64,000 bases of DNA from Microbacterium sp. LWS13-1.2. Lineage in GTDB: Bacteria; Actinomycetota; Actinomycetes; Actinomycetales; Microbacteriaceae. This document shows, in pieces, positions 53,558 through 61,208 of the stretch (within the stretch, counting starts at the first letter, position 1; every line of letters starts with the position of its first letter). The notes under the pieces are model-generated. The model saw only the letters and a list, made by a program, of their open reading frames with translations, had not been told where the DNA came from and searched no databases. The translations under genes and the position numbers were made by a program. The stretch spans positions 806,001 to 870,000 of the forward strand of contig NZ_CP151632.1 of the NCBI RefSeq assembly GCF_040144835.1. The letters are read 5' to 3'.

Positions 53558-54081
53558 CCGTCGCTCCCTGCTTCTTGGATCGACCGGGGCGCAATGTCGG
53601 CCGAGAACGTGACCGGCGCTGCGTCGGTCGTGATCTTGAACGTGTAGGTCAGCGAGTTCGCTGTCGTGCGGACGAAGTAGGGCGTTGTGCCCTCCTTCGT
53701 GATACCTGTCTGCCAGGTCGGCCACGCGGTGTTGGGGGACGACAGCGTGCCGGAATCGGTGGTGAACTGAGCCCCCGGATCGGTGATGCGGAAGGCCTGG
53801 CATTTGAGATCACCCGTGAGCGAGGTGCTCACCCGCAGAACCGTGCCACTTTCGGTGACGTCGAAGAACAGAGCGTTGCGCATCGCCCGCTCGATCGTCG
53901 AAGAGACGAGCTGCCCGCGGTTGGTCGCCTGGGTCACGCTGGTCACCTGTTCCTGCGTGCGCCACGAGTTGACGAAGATCGTTGCGATCGCGATGATGAC
54001 GATTCCGCTCACGACGATGGCGACGATGAGCTCGATCAGGCCGAGTCCGTCGTCGTCGGTCGTGCGTGTGCGAGGTGTCAT
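53548..54081 (-). CDS. Prepilin-like protein (PilW type)
   Basis: 177 residues. Prepilin motif DDDG-LGLIELIVAIVVSGIVIIAIATIFV with Gly at -1 and Glu at +5 before the hydrophobic helix. The globular part (VTQATNRGQLVSSTIERAMRNALFF) is like PilW/minor pseudopilins. ATG at 54081 overlaps the upstream pilin-like stop as ATGA; a longer open frame to 54171 is not needed. Confidence 0.82.
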   Translation of the reverse strand: MTPRTRTTDDDGLGLIELIVAIVVSGIVIIAIATIFVNSWRTQEQVTSVTQATNRGQLVSSTIERAMRNALFFDVTESGTVLRVSTSLTGDLKCQAFRITDPGAQFTTDSGTLSSPNTAWPTWQTGITKEGTTPYFVRTTANSLTYTFKITTDAAPVTFSADIAPRSIQEAGSDGCW

Positions 54082-54458
54082 GGGACGTAGATGAGTGCAG
54101 TGCTCGTTGCGAGGGTGCGTCCCTCGCCCACGATGTTGATGGTCAATGTGGCTGTCGCGCCGGGGGCGCACCCGGTCACGGAGCTCGTGGACGCGGAAAG
54201 AGATACCCCACGTCCGTCGGTCACGGCAGGCCGTGCTGCGATCGAACCGAGGTAGGCGCAGGTCGGCGTTGCTCGCGCGTCGTCAACGATGGAGTTCATG
54301 TAGCGCGTCGCGGTCGCTGTGGACGCCTGCTGCGACGACAGCATGATCCCCTGCCAAAGCGCAGGCAGAATCGCCACCGCGACGATGCCCAGCAGGAACA
54401 TCGCGATGATCACTTCGACGAGGCTGAACCCCGCAGCATCAGTGCTACGACCCCTCAT
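54078..54458 (-). CDS. Prepilin-like protein (minor pilin)
   Basis: 126 residues. Short leader MRGRSTDAAG then FSLVEVIIAMFLLGIVAVAILPALW, a classic type IV prepilin N-terminus with Glu at +5. The C-terminal part has three cysteines. ATG at 54458 follows GGAGGT by 6 nt. A longer frame to 54602 would run into the hairpin after pilA and is rejected. Confidence 0.85.
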   Translation of the reverse strand: MRGRSTDAAGFSLVEVIIAMFLLGIVAVAILPALWQGIMLSSQQASTATATRYMNSIVDDARATPTCAYLGSIAARPAVTDGRGVSLSASTSSVTGCAPGATATLTINIVGEGRTLATSTALIYVP

Positions 54459-54503
54459 CCGCACACCTCCCCAAGTGGCAGAGTCCCTCACTATCATCGT
54501 GCT

Positions 54504-54538
54504 GCGAAAGGCCGGGGGTCTCTGCCCCGGCCCTTCGC
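54504..54538 (-). terminator. Intercistronic hairpin after pilA
   Basis: 14-bp stem with one mismatch, GCGAAAGGCCGGGG (54504-54517) / CCCCGGCCCTTCGC (54525-54538), loop 7 nt. No T-tract. Likely a partial terminator or RNA stabiliser that keeps pilA mRNA in excess over the minor pilin genes. Confidence 0.65.
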
Positions 54539-54550
54539 GCCCGGCGTCGC

Positions 54551-54991
54551 TTAGCCGCCAGCCGGCGGAGTAGTAGCGACGTCTGCAGGAGCCGAGTAGC
54601 ATCCCGGGGCGGTACCGGCGCTTGCCTCACGCCCGTAGCCCGTGGCCTTCACGCAAACCGCGCTCACATCGGTCGTGGAACCGGTGCTTGCAGTAGCGAT
54701 TCCTTCCGCTCCGCCGGCGCCGCCGGACTGTGCTGCCGCCGTGATCTCGTCCGAAGTTGCGTCCGCAGCGATCGCCGCCGCCACCGCCGTAGCGCCGTTT
54801 GCGGCAGCTGCTTCGAGGGCACGATTCTCTGCCTCAGTCTGGATGCTCGCAAAGATCGGGATCGCTACTGCAACCAGGATCCCCAGGATCACGACGACGA
54901 TGATGAGCTCGATGAGCGAGAAGCCCTCTTCGCCTTCTTCTTCACGGCGACGGTTCGCCGCCTCAACATAGTTCTTGATAGTTGCACGCAT
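54551..54991 (-). CDS. pilA: Major type IV pilin
   Basis: 146 residues. A 24-residue basic/acidic leader (RRREEEGEEG) precedes the cleavage site G-FSLIELIIVVVILGILVAVAIPIFASI with Glu+5. The mature pilin is small (about 120 residues), Ala/Thr/Gly-rich (AAAANGATAVAAAIAADATSD) with two cysteines (SAVCVKATGYGREASAGTAPGC) that form the usual C-terminal disulphide loop. First gene of the minus-strand pilus operon; GGGGAG lies 10 nt before the ATG. Confidence 0.92.
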   Translation of the reverse strand: MRATIKNYVEAANRRREEEGEEGFSLIELIIVVVILGILVAVAIPIFASIQTEAENRALEAAAANGATAVAAAIAADATSDEITAAAQSGGAGGAEGIATASTGSTTDVSAVCVKATGYGREASAGTAPGCYSAPADVATTPPAGG

Positions 54992-55023
54992 GGCGCAGTG
55001 TCTCCCCAGTGTGTGAATTGATT

Positions 55024-55037
55024 GGTCAGCTCTGACC
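55024..55037 (-). promoter_or_regulatory. Dyad upstream of pilA
   Basis: GGTCAG-CT-CTGACC, 6-bp arms, 33 bp before the pilA start. Probable regulator site in the pilA promoter; promoter hexamers could not be set with confidence. Confidence 0.45.
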
Positions 55038-55530
55038 GCCGGCACAGCAAGTACCGGTTCACATGTAACCCCAGTAACGAACTCCCAGACTCTGTCAGAG
55101 CTGGGTTCGAGACACGCGCCCAAACGCGGGTCCCCTCCCGCCGTCGACGGTGTCAGACTCGGCCGCGCAAGTCAACGCGAGCGCATGCAGTGTTGCCTCA
55201 GGACTTCCTCAAGACGCTTCACCACATCTCCGGGCGCGATGCCGGCGGTGCGGCAATATCTGTGGCACCTCGGCCCGCTGTCTGCGGCCGGGAATCTCAT
55301 GACGATCGCCGCGCTCCTGCTTCCAACCGTCGGCGCCGTCATCGCCGTGCAGCGCCCGACACGCAAGCGCGAGGCCCGTGTACGGGCTGGTCTACACGCC
55401 GGTCACGATCGCGTGGATGATCATGAAAGTCGGGGCATCAGTCGCGGCCCGGAGGTGCGCAACGATCACCGGGACGCGACATATCGAGACCACAATCTCG
55501 AAGATCTTTTCGATTCTTTATCATTCCTGG
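55038..55530. other. Intergenic stretch between pilA and the HNH gene, possible gene remnant
   Basis: No intact gene is supported. On the plus strand, 55239-55380 encodes a hydrophobic segment (LMTIAALLLPTVGAVIAV) in one frame, and from 55378 a second hydrophobic segment (YGLVYTPVTIAWMIMKVGAS) in another frame. This could be a small two-helix membrane protein broken by a frameshift. The last 60 bp are AT-rich with small inverted repeats (CGAGA/TCTCG at 55485-55500). Confidence 0.3.
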
Positions 55531-55536
55531 TATCCT
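55531..55536 (+). promoter_or_regulatory. Leaderless -10 of the HNH gene
   Basis: TATCCT, 6 nt before the ATG at 55543, in an AT-rich stretch. Confidence 0.6.
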
Positions 55537-55542
55537 TCATAT

Positions 55543-56928
55543 ATGGATATTTCAGCGAACGCCGTTGATGATCTGGAGTGGCGAGCTGACTATGCCGACG
55601 ACTGGTTCTGGGTGCCTGACGACCCTGATGATCCGGCGCTGAGGTCCCCCGATGTCGCCGTCGCGGCGCTCTACTCGAGTGGCGAGGCCCACACCGCGGC
55701 GGTCACCGCGCTCGAGGGCCTGAGTGTTCGTGCCCGCGTGCTCATCGCCGACGAGTACGCCGCCATCGCGATGATTCTGACGGATGCCGCGGCCTGCCCT
55801 GACCCCTGGGTCGGAGCCGATCCGACCCACGACCCCGACTGGCGTGACCCGCAGGGTCGCTCGGTCGCTGCGGTGCGCGCGGAACGCCGCAACATCGCCG
55901 TGCGGGCGGCAGCGCTCGACGTTGCGACGCGGTTGGGGATGTCGGAGACGGCGGTTCGCACTCGCGCCGCACATGCCGACACGCTCCGCGAGCGATGCCC
56001 TCGGATCTGGGACGCATTTCGCGCCGGGCGCTTGCCAGCGCAGAATGCGACCGCCGCGGCCCAGCTGGCGGCCTCGCTTCCCGATGACGCCGCCGAAGCC
56101 TGGGAACGGTTCGACGAGACCCTCGAGACGGGGGCGCAGCAGCTGCCGCCCGGCAAGTTTCGGCTGCGCGCCCGCGTGGTCCGCGAGCGCGTTCACCCCG
56201 AGTCCCTCGAAGTGCGCCACCAGCGCGCGGCAAAGGATCGCAACGCGTGGTTCGAGGCCGAACACGACGGCATGGCGACGCTCACGGTGCTCGGCCCCGC
56301 CGACCGGGTGTTCGCCGTGTACGACCACGCCGACGCCCACGCGCAGCACCTCCGCGTTCAGCCGGGTGAGGAGCGCACCCTCGCGCAGCTCCGCGCCGAC
56401 GCAATTCTCGACCTCATGACGACGGCGGCGCTCGCCGGATCAGACACACGTGCGCCTCGCCCGTCCGTCGCGATCACCGTGCCGGTGATGACGCTGCTCG
56501 GTCTCGACGACGAACCCGCCACCCTCGACGGGTACGGCCCTATCGACATCGAGACCGCCCGTCGGCTCGCCGGGGAGGCATCCAGCTGGGTACGGATCCT
56601 CACGCACCCGATCAACGGCACCGTCCTCGACGTCGACCGCACCACCTACCGGGTTCCGAAGGCACTGCGAAGATGGCTCGGCGTGCGCGACACGGTCTGC
56701 ATCGGACCGGGCTGCAGACGCGCCGCGCGCGACTGCGACATCGATCATCGGCTCGAATGGCAACATGGCGGCGCCACGGTCGACACCAACCTCGCGCCAC
56801 TCTGCGAGGGGCACCACGTACTCAAGTCGAAGAGTAAATGGACGCTCTACAGAGACGACGTGACCGGAGCAACATGGTGGGTCTCCCCCACGGCCCTCAC
56901 CGTGCCCACCGAACCAGCGCCCTGGTGA
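55543..56928 (+). CDS. 13E12-repeat family protein (DUF222) with HNH endonuclease domain
   Basis: 461 residues. DUF222 covers about residues 15-330 (AIAMILTDAAACPDPW, MSETAVRTRAAHADTLRERCPRIWDAFRAGRLPAQNA). The C-terminal HNH motif is CIGPGCRRAARDCDIDHRLEWQHGGATVDTN...LCEGHHVLKSKSKW. Such proteins are multicopy in Actinobacteria and thought to be mobile or selfish; the function is unproven. ATG at 55543 is set by the leaderless promoter; an open frame begins upstream at 55378 but is AT-rich noise. It carries the same GC level as neighbours within the coding part. Confidence 0.9.
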   Translation: MDISANAVDDLEWRADYADDWFWVPDDPDDPALRSPDVAVAALYSSGEAHTAAVTALEGLSVRARVLIADEYAAIAMILTDAAACPDPWVGADPTHDPDWRDPQGRSVAAVRAERRNIAVRAAALDVATRLGMSETAVRTRAAHADTLRERCPRIWDAFRAGRLPAQNATAAAQLAASLPDDAAEAWERFDETLETGAQQLPPGKFRLRARVVRERVHPESLEVRHQRAAKDRNAWFEAEHDGMATLTVLGPADRVFAVYDHADAHAQHLRVQPGEERTLAQLRADAILDLMTTAALAGSDTRAPRPSVAITVPVMTLLGLDDEPATLDGYGPIDIETARRLAGEASSWVRILTHPINGTVLDVDRTTYRVPKALRRWLGVRDTVCIGPGCRRAARDCDIDHRLEWQHGGATVDTNLAPLCEGHHVLKSKSKWTLYRDDVTGATWWVSPTALTVPTEPAPW

Positions 56929-56958
56929 CACCGCCCATCCACGCCGCGCAAACCGAGC

Positions 56959-57050
56959 CGGATCACGCCGTCGTGCCTGGAGCACGCCGGAGCGCCTGGA
57001 TCGCCGACGCGCCTGGATCACGCCGTAGCGCCCTGATCGCGCCGCAGCGC
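56959..57050. repeat. Imperfect tandem repeat after the HNH gene
   Basis: About five degenerate copies of an 18-19 bp unit around TGGATCACGCCGTAGCGCC, lying between the convergent HNH and DUF2510 genes. Confidence 0.6.
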
Positions 57051-57058
57051 AGAATCCG

Positions 57059-57979
57059 TCAGGCCAGAATCGCGAGCGCCAACTCGGTCGCGACGAAGAC
57101 GAGCCATGCCACCAGCACGACTGACACTGCCAAGGCGACCACGGACATGACCCGGCCCGTCCCCCGCTGCCGGGCGACGATGAGTCCGCCGATCGCGAGG
57201 AAGAACGCGCCGGCCGCGAGCGCCACGCTGACCAGGCTCACCATGCCGGCAATCGCCTGATCCCGGCTCGCGAGCCACACGACCACCGCCACGCCACCGA
57301 TCGCCGCCAGCGCGATCAGCACGATCGCCGCACGAGCAGGGATGTTCGCGGGCGCGGCCTCCGGAATCGGCGGCCGCATCCCACCCACGTACGAGCTCGA
57401 GACAGGCTCGTACACGATCGGCGTGGGCATCCGATCGGCGCCCGGCGCGGTGCGGCGCGGCGCGATCTGGTCGGGAATGCCGCCTGCTCGCGGCACGCGC
57501 GCCTCGGTGGTCGTCGGTCCACCGGGCGACGGAGGCTCCGTGGCAGCAGGCGGCACGACCGGTGCGGAATCGGATGCCGCGGGCGCGGCGTCCATCGGCA
57601 CCGGAGTCGCATCCCGTGCCGGCGCAGGGGCGGCCAGCGACGACGGGGCCGGCCACACCGGTGCCGAACCCGGCGCATCGACCGGCCCCACGCCGCCCGA
57701 TGCTCCGACGGGAGGCACATCGTCCCCCGATGCCCCGCCCGCGGGCACCTCGTTCGCAGTCATCCCCTCGTGCGCAGGGACCGATCGCGATGCGCGGAGC
57801 TGCGCCCGACTCATCGGTGCGGCAGCATCGACGGGCGCGTCAGCCGGGGCTGCGGCATCCGATTCCGGGAGACGGAACTGGTCCGTCCAGGCAGCACCGT
57901 CCCACCACCGCAGGCGGTCGGTGCGCGACGTGTCCGCGTACCACCCGGGCGGCGGTCCCCCCTGAGACCCGTCCGACAT
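57059..57979 (-). CDS. DUF2510-domain membrane protein
   Basis: 306 residues. The N-terminal DUF2510 motif is PPPGWYADTSRTDRLRWWDGAAWTDQF. A 160-residue Ala/Pro-rich linker leads to three or four membrane helices near the C-terminus (ARAAIVLIALAAIGGVAVVVWL and following). The middle of the linker has SSSYVGGMRPP. GGGGAG is 4 nt before this ATG; an ATG one codon earlier is too close to the ribosome site. Function unknown. Confidence 0.82.
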   Translation of the reverse strand: MSDGSQGGPPPGWYADTSRTDRLRWWDGAAWTDQFRLPESDAAAPADAPVDAAAPMSRAQLRASRSVPAHEGMTANEVPAGGASGDDVPPVGASGGVGPVDAPGSAPVWPAPSSLAAPAPARDATPVPMDAAPAASDSAPVVPPAATEPPSPGGPTTTEARVPRAGGIPDQIAPRRTAPGADRMPTPIVYEPVSSSYVGGMRPPIPEAAPANIPARAAIVLIALAAIGGVAVVVWLASRDQAIAGMVSLVSVALAAGAFFLAIGGLIVARQRGTGRVMSVVALAVSVVLVAWLVFVATELALAILA

Positions 57980-58195
57980 CATGCTCCCCAGCAGAATGAT
58001 TCTCGCTGCGGCCCAACTTACCGGACCGATGGGACTGCGAGTGCCATAGCTCTGCTTGTCACCTCATGTCCAGTGTGAACGCGGAACAGCGAGCACGCCA
58101 CCGCTGCTACCCCGCGCCGGCCATGCCCCACCGGCGAGCATCATCAACTGAATGGCGACCACTCCCCCGACGAACACCCACGCCCGCTCACGGAT

Positions 58196-58495
58196 TCAGC
58201 CGTCCAGCACCTCGAGTCGCACGGTCACGGGGCCGCCGTCGACGAGTTGCTCGGCATCCCTGACCGCCTTCTTCAGCGGCAGCACGTACGAACCCGAATC
58301 GGACGACGGGAAGATCGACGTCGTCCACTCGCTGCCGCCGATCCGCGCGCGCACGCGCACGGAGCCGAATCCGCGGTACGGCCGCGGGATCTCGCGGATC
58401 TCCTCGCTCAGCTCAGGCGGAACCGCCGTGAAGAACCACGACGAGTCCTCCCGTGCCGCCCAGCGGAACACATCGCTGTCGAACTCGATGATCAC
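58196..58495 (-). CDS. DUF1905-domain protein
   Basis: 99 residues from GTG 58495. IIEFDSDVFRWAAREDSSWFFTAVPPELSEEIREI and GFGSVRVRARIGGSEWTTSIFPSSDSGSYVLPLKKAVRDAE are DUF1905 beta-barrel stretches. The function of the family is not established. TAGCGT lies 7 nt before the GTG. A longer frame to 58525 is possible but unsupported. Confidence 0.82.
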   Translation of the reverse strand: MIIEFDSDVFRWAAREDSSWFFTAVPPELSEEIREIPRPYRGFGSVRVRARIGGSEWTTSIFPSSDSGSYVLPLKKAVRDAEQLVDGGPVTVRLEVLDG

Positions 58496-58502
58496 GCCAC
58501 CG

Positions 58503-58508
58503 ACGCTA
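58503..58508 (-). promoter_or_regulatory. Leaderless -10 of the DUF1905 gene
   Basis: TAGCGT on the minus strand, 7 nt before GTG 58495. Confidence 0.55.
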
Positions 58509-58528
58509 CCGCCGGCCGGGGACACGCG

Positions 58529-58957
58529 TCACAGGTGCTCGCCGGGAGGCCCACCGTGGCGGTCCACCAGCCTTTGCAGGCAGCTCGACCAGCCGTCGAT
58601 GTGCTGATCGCGCTCCTCGCCGCTCGCGAAACCGGACTGGCGCACGATGACGCGGGTCGCGGCATCCGCTGCCGGCTCCAGCACGACCTCGACATCGGTC
58701 GCGTGCTCCTCCCCCGCCCACCGCCACGCGAGCCGCAGCGCGCGCCGCGCTTCGAACGTGAGCACCGTCGCCTCGACGCCGATGCCGGCCGGCGCCGACC
58801 GCACCTCCCAGCGACCCAACTCGCGCACCTCGACGACCGCGGTCGTCTCGAAGCGGGGCGGCCAGAACCACTCGGCGAGAAGGCCTGCGACGGTGAACTC
58901 GCGCCACACGACATCGACGGACGCCGCCACCAGCGCCTCTTCGGTGAGCTCATGCAT
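58529..58957 (-). CDS. SRPBCC (AHSA1-type) domain protein
   Basis: 142 residues. Begins MHELTEEALVAASVDVVWREFT and has GLLAEWFWPPRFET, EVRSAPAGIGVEATVLTFE and QHIDGWSSCLQRLVDR, the helix-grip START-like fold of AHSA1 proteins. Ligand unknown. TACGGT lies 6 nt before the ATG. Divergent from the DUF1294 gene. Confidence 0.85.
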   Translation of the reverse strand: MHELTEEALVAASVDVVWREFTVAGLLAEWFWPPRFETTAVVEVRELGRWEVRSAPAGIGVEATVLTFEARRALRLAWRWAGEEHATDVEVVLEPAADAATRVIVRQSGFASGEERDQHIDGWSSCLQRLVDRHGGPPGEHL

Positions 58958-58963
58958 GCTGAC

Positions 58964-58969
58964 ACCGTA
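58964..58969 (-). promoter_or_regulatory. Leaderless -10 of the SRPBCC gene
   Basis: TACGGT on the minus strand, 6 nt before the ATG at 58957. Confidence 0.55.
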
Positions 58970-58985
58970 CGCCGGGCCTCCCCCA

Positions 58986-58991
58986 TAGGAT
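58986..58991 (+). promoter_or_regulatory. Leaderless -10 of the DUF1294 gene
   Basis: TAGGAT, 7 nt before the ATG at 58999. It is 17 bp from the divergent -10 of the SRPBCC gene. Confidence 0.55.
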
Positions 58992-58998
58992 CAAGCGC

Positions 58999-59430
58999 AT
59001 GTCGAACGCGCGCCCCCGGCCACCTCTCGCCACGCCGGACCGACTGGGTCGCGACCTCTCGAAGCCGCTTCCCCCGGCGCTCAGCTGGATCACGCTGCTC
59101 GTCTTCGCCGCGGCGTTCACCGTCGCGTACTTCCTGTTCGGACTCGCGTGGTGGGTGCCGGCGCTCTACGGCGCCGCGAGCCTCATCACGTTCGCCGCCT
59201 ACGGGATCGACAAGTCGGCGGCCCGCCGCAGCGCAGGGCGCGTCCCGGAGCAGACGCTGCTGCTGCTCGGACTCGTCGGCGGCTGGCCCGGAGCGATCGT
59301 CGCGCAGCAGCTGTTCCGGCACAAGACGCGCAAGCGGTCGTTCCGCCGGGCGTTCTGGGGCACGGTCGGAGTGAACATCCTCGTGCTGGCGGCCGCCGTG
59401 TACGTCGTCGCCGGCACGCCTCTGTTCTGA
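58999..59430 (+). CDS. DUF1294 membrane protein
   Basis: 143 residues with three or four membrane helices. The conserved DUF1294 part is YGIDKSAARRSAGRVPEQTLLLLGLVGGWPGAIVAQQLFRHKTRKRSFRRAFW. No cold-shock domain is fused at the N-terminus, which is a common fusion in other bacteria. Function unknown. Likely leaderless. Confidence 0.88.
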   Translation: MSNARPRPPLATPDRLGRDLSKPLPPALSWITLLVFAAAFTVAYFLFGLAWWVPALYGAASLITFAAYGIDKSAARRSAGRVPEQTLLLLGLVGGWPGAIVAQQLFRHKTRKRSFRRAFWGTVGVNILVLAAAVYVVAGTPLF

Positions 59431-59533
59431 CGTCCCGCCGGTGTGCTGGCGCGCAGTGTCGCGAGAAGCGACCCGGGGCGGAGCATTCGGGTTGCTCCAT
59501 CCTCGGGTCGCCGTCTCTCTCGCGTCGGAGTGG

Positions 59534-59610
59534 ATTCGTCAACGCCGAAAACCCCTCCCACGCCGAAGGTTAAGACCGCGTCGAGCGGCGACGCTTGGGG
59601 GTTGACAAAT
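59534..59610. repeat. 13-bp imperfect inverted repeat
   Basis: ATTCGTCAACGCC (59534-59546) and GGGGTTGACAAAT (59598-59610) are inverted with two mismatches, 51 bp apart. Each arm contains GTTGAC on its outward or inward strand. The 223-bp gap here holds no gene. Confidence 0.5.
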
Positions 59611-59653
59611 GTGCGCCGACGGAGGTGGGGACAGCGCGCGGACGCGGACGGCG

Positions 59654-60451
59654 TCAGCGGCCGTATCCGGCGGCCCAGTCGTCGCCGTCGGGAACCCACT
59701 CGGCGGCTGATGCGGAACCTGCCGACGGCTGTGCGCGGCGCCACTTTGCACCCTCGGGCCAGCTCACCGCGAAGGTCGACGCGACCTTGAACACCCGGCG
59801 CGACAGGCCCGACAGGGTCTGCACCGGACGCGCCGACACCGGCATGCGCAGCTGCGGGTCGTAGCGGACGCCGTCGGACGGCCGCAGGCGGATGGTCAGG
59901 TCGAGGTCGTCGTGGATGCGGGCGTTGTCACGATCGACGTGGTCGCGCACGCGCTCCCACACCTGCGCACGCATCGCGAAGTTCGACCCGAAGACGAGCG
60001 GGATGCCGAGCCACTTCTTGATCCAGTAGTGGCCGCCGCCGATGTACCAGCGCTCGCCGAGGTAGTTCTGCAGCGGCGTCCCGCCGTAGAACTCGGCCCC
60101 GCCGGTGAGCACGCCAAGTGTCGGGTCGGACACGAATGCGCGCACCAGCCTTGCGATCCAGTCGGGATGCGGCCGCGAGTCGGCGTCGAGCCGCGCGATG
60201 ATGTCGGCCTGCTCCAGCGCCTCGTCGTAGCCGCGCGCCGCGGCCGGCCAGATGCCGATCGACGACTCCTCCACGACGACCGCATCGTAGACACGCGCGA
60301 CGGCGGCCGAGGCATCCGTGCTGGCGTTGTCGACGACGATCACCACGTCGGCGGGGTGTGTCTGCGCCGCGAGCGCGGCGAGGCATGCATCCAGATATGC
60401 CGCGTCGTTCCGGCACGGGATGACCACGGCGACGCGAGGGGCGAGGGGCAC
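59654..60451 (-). CDS. Family 2 glycosyltransferase
   Basis: 265 residues from GTG 60451. VAVVIPCRNDAAYLDACLAALAAQ and VVDNASTDASAAVARVYDAVV form the GT-A nucleotide-binding half; IARLDADSRPHPDWIARL has the metal-binding Asp-x-Asp. The acceptor part includes ARIHDDLDLTIRL. Probably adds sugar to an envelope lipid or polysaccharide; the acceptor is unknown. The start at 60451 is chosen because TAGGGT sits exactly 7 nt upstream; GTG 60460 would begin inside that hexamer region. Confidence 0.88.
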   Translation of the reverse strand: MPLAPRVAVVIPCRNDAAYLDACLAALAAQTHPADVVIVVDNASTDASAAVARVYDAVVVEESSIGIWPAAARGYDEALEQADIIARLDADSRPHPDWIARLVRAFVSDPTLGVLTGGAEFYGGTPLQNYLGERWYIGGGHYWIKKWLGIPLVFGSNFAMRAQVWERVRDHVDRDNARIHDDLDLTIRLRPSDGVRYDPQLRMPVSARPVQTLSGLSRRVFKVASTFAVSWPEGAKWRRAQPSAGSASAAEWVPDGDDWAAGYGR

Positions 60452-60458
60452 AAGCGCC

Positions 60459-60464
60459 ACCCTA
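60459..60464 (-). promoter_or_regulatory. Leaderless -10 of the glycosyltransferase gene
   Basis: TAGGGT on the minus strand, 7 nt before GTG 60451. Confidence 0.5.
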
Positions 60465-60489
60465 CTCCCGCCGTGTCGGCAGGCGGCGC

Positions 60490-60495
60490 TAGCCT
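60490..60495 (+). promoter_or_regulatory. Leaderless -10 of the GNAT gene
   Basis: TAGCCT, 6 nt before the ATG at 60502, back to back with the glycosyltransferase promoter. Confidence 0.55.
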
Positions 60496-60501
60496 GCCGA
60501 C

Positions 60502-61089
60502 ATGAGCGGACTGCGCGTCGTGCCCGCCAACGAGGCGTCGTGGGACGACCTGCAGGCGATCCTCACGGGCGTCGCCGGGCGCTGCCAATGCCAGCGCCAG
60601 CGCCTGGGCGATCACGACTGGTGGTACATGCCCGAATCGGAACGCGCCGCGATTCTGCGCGCCGAGACCCACTGCGACGACCCGCGCGCCACCGAGACGA
60701 TCGGCATCGTCGCCTATCACGACGACGAGCCCGTCGCCTGGTGTGCGGTGGACCGGCGCGGCGTCTACGGGCGGGTCCGCGGGTCGCCCGTGCCGTGGCA
60801 GGGGCGCGACGAAGACCCCGACGACGACACCGTCTGGGCGATCGCCTGCATGATCGTGCGCAAGGGCTATCGCCGCCAGGGACTCACGTACGCGCTCGTC
60901 GCCGCGGCCGCGGAACACGCCCGTTCTCGCGGCGCGGCGGCCATCGAGGGCTACCCGATGCTGACCGGCGGCGCGAGCGTCATCTGGGACGAGCTCAACG
61001 TCGGACCCGTCGGTCCGTTCCTCGCTGCCGGTTTCCGCGAGGTGTCGCATCCGACGAAGCGACGGCTCGTGATGCGCCTCGACTTCTGA
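60502..61089 (+). CDS. GNAT-family N-acetyltransferase
   Basis: 195 residues. The acetyl-CoA site is WAIACMIVRKGYRRQGLTYALVAAAAEHARSRGAAAIEGYPM; a Cys/Trp-rich N-terminal part (GRCQCQRQRLGDHDWWYM) and the late strand GPFLAAGFREVSHPTKRRLVMRL are typical of this subgroup. Substrate unknown. Likely leaderless. Confidence 0.87.
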   Translation: MSGLRVVPANEASWDDLQAILTGVAGRCQCQRQRLGDHDWWYMPESERAAILRAETHCDDPRATETIGIVAYHDDEPVAWCAVDRRGVYGRVRGSPVPWQGRDEDPDDDTVWAIACMIVRKGYRRQGLTYALVAAAAEHARSRGAAAIEGYPMLTGGASVIWDELNVGPVGPFLAAGFREVSHPTKRRLVMRLDF

Positions 61090-61121
61090 CGGGACGAGCA
61101 AACGCTCTCCGACATTGATGC

Positions 61122-61150
61122 TTGAGACCGCTCCCATGGTTGGTTACATT
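61122..61150 (+). promoter_or_regulatory. Promoter of the secreted beta-helix gene
   Basis: TTGAGA (61122-61127), 17-nt spacer, TACATT (61145-61150). A small dyad TTAC-N6-GTAA (61144-61157) overlaps the -10. The predicted leader is about 50 nt with GGAGAGGA before the ATG, so this gene, unlike many here, has a normal leader. Confidence 0.6.
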
Positions 61151-61208
61151 CCAGTAAGTAATCGGCATCCCCGCCGCGCACTCACACCCTCAACGGAGAG
61201 GACTCCCC

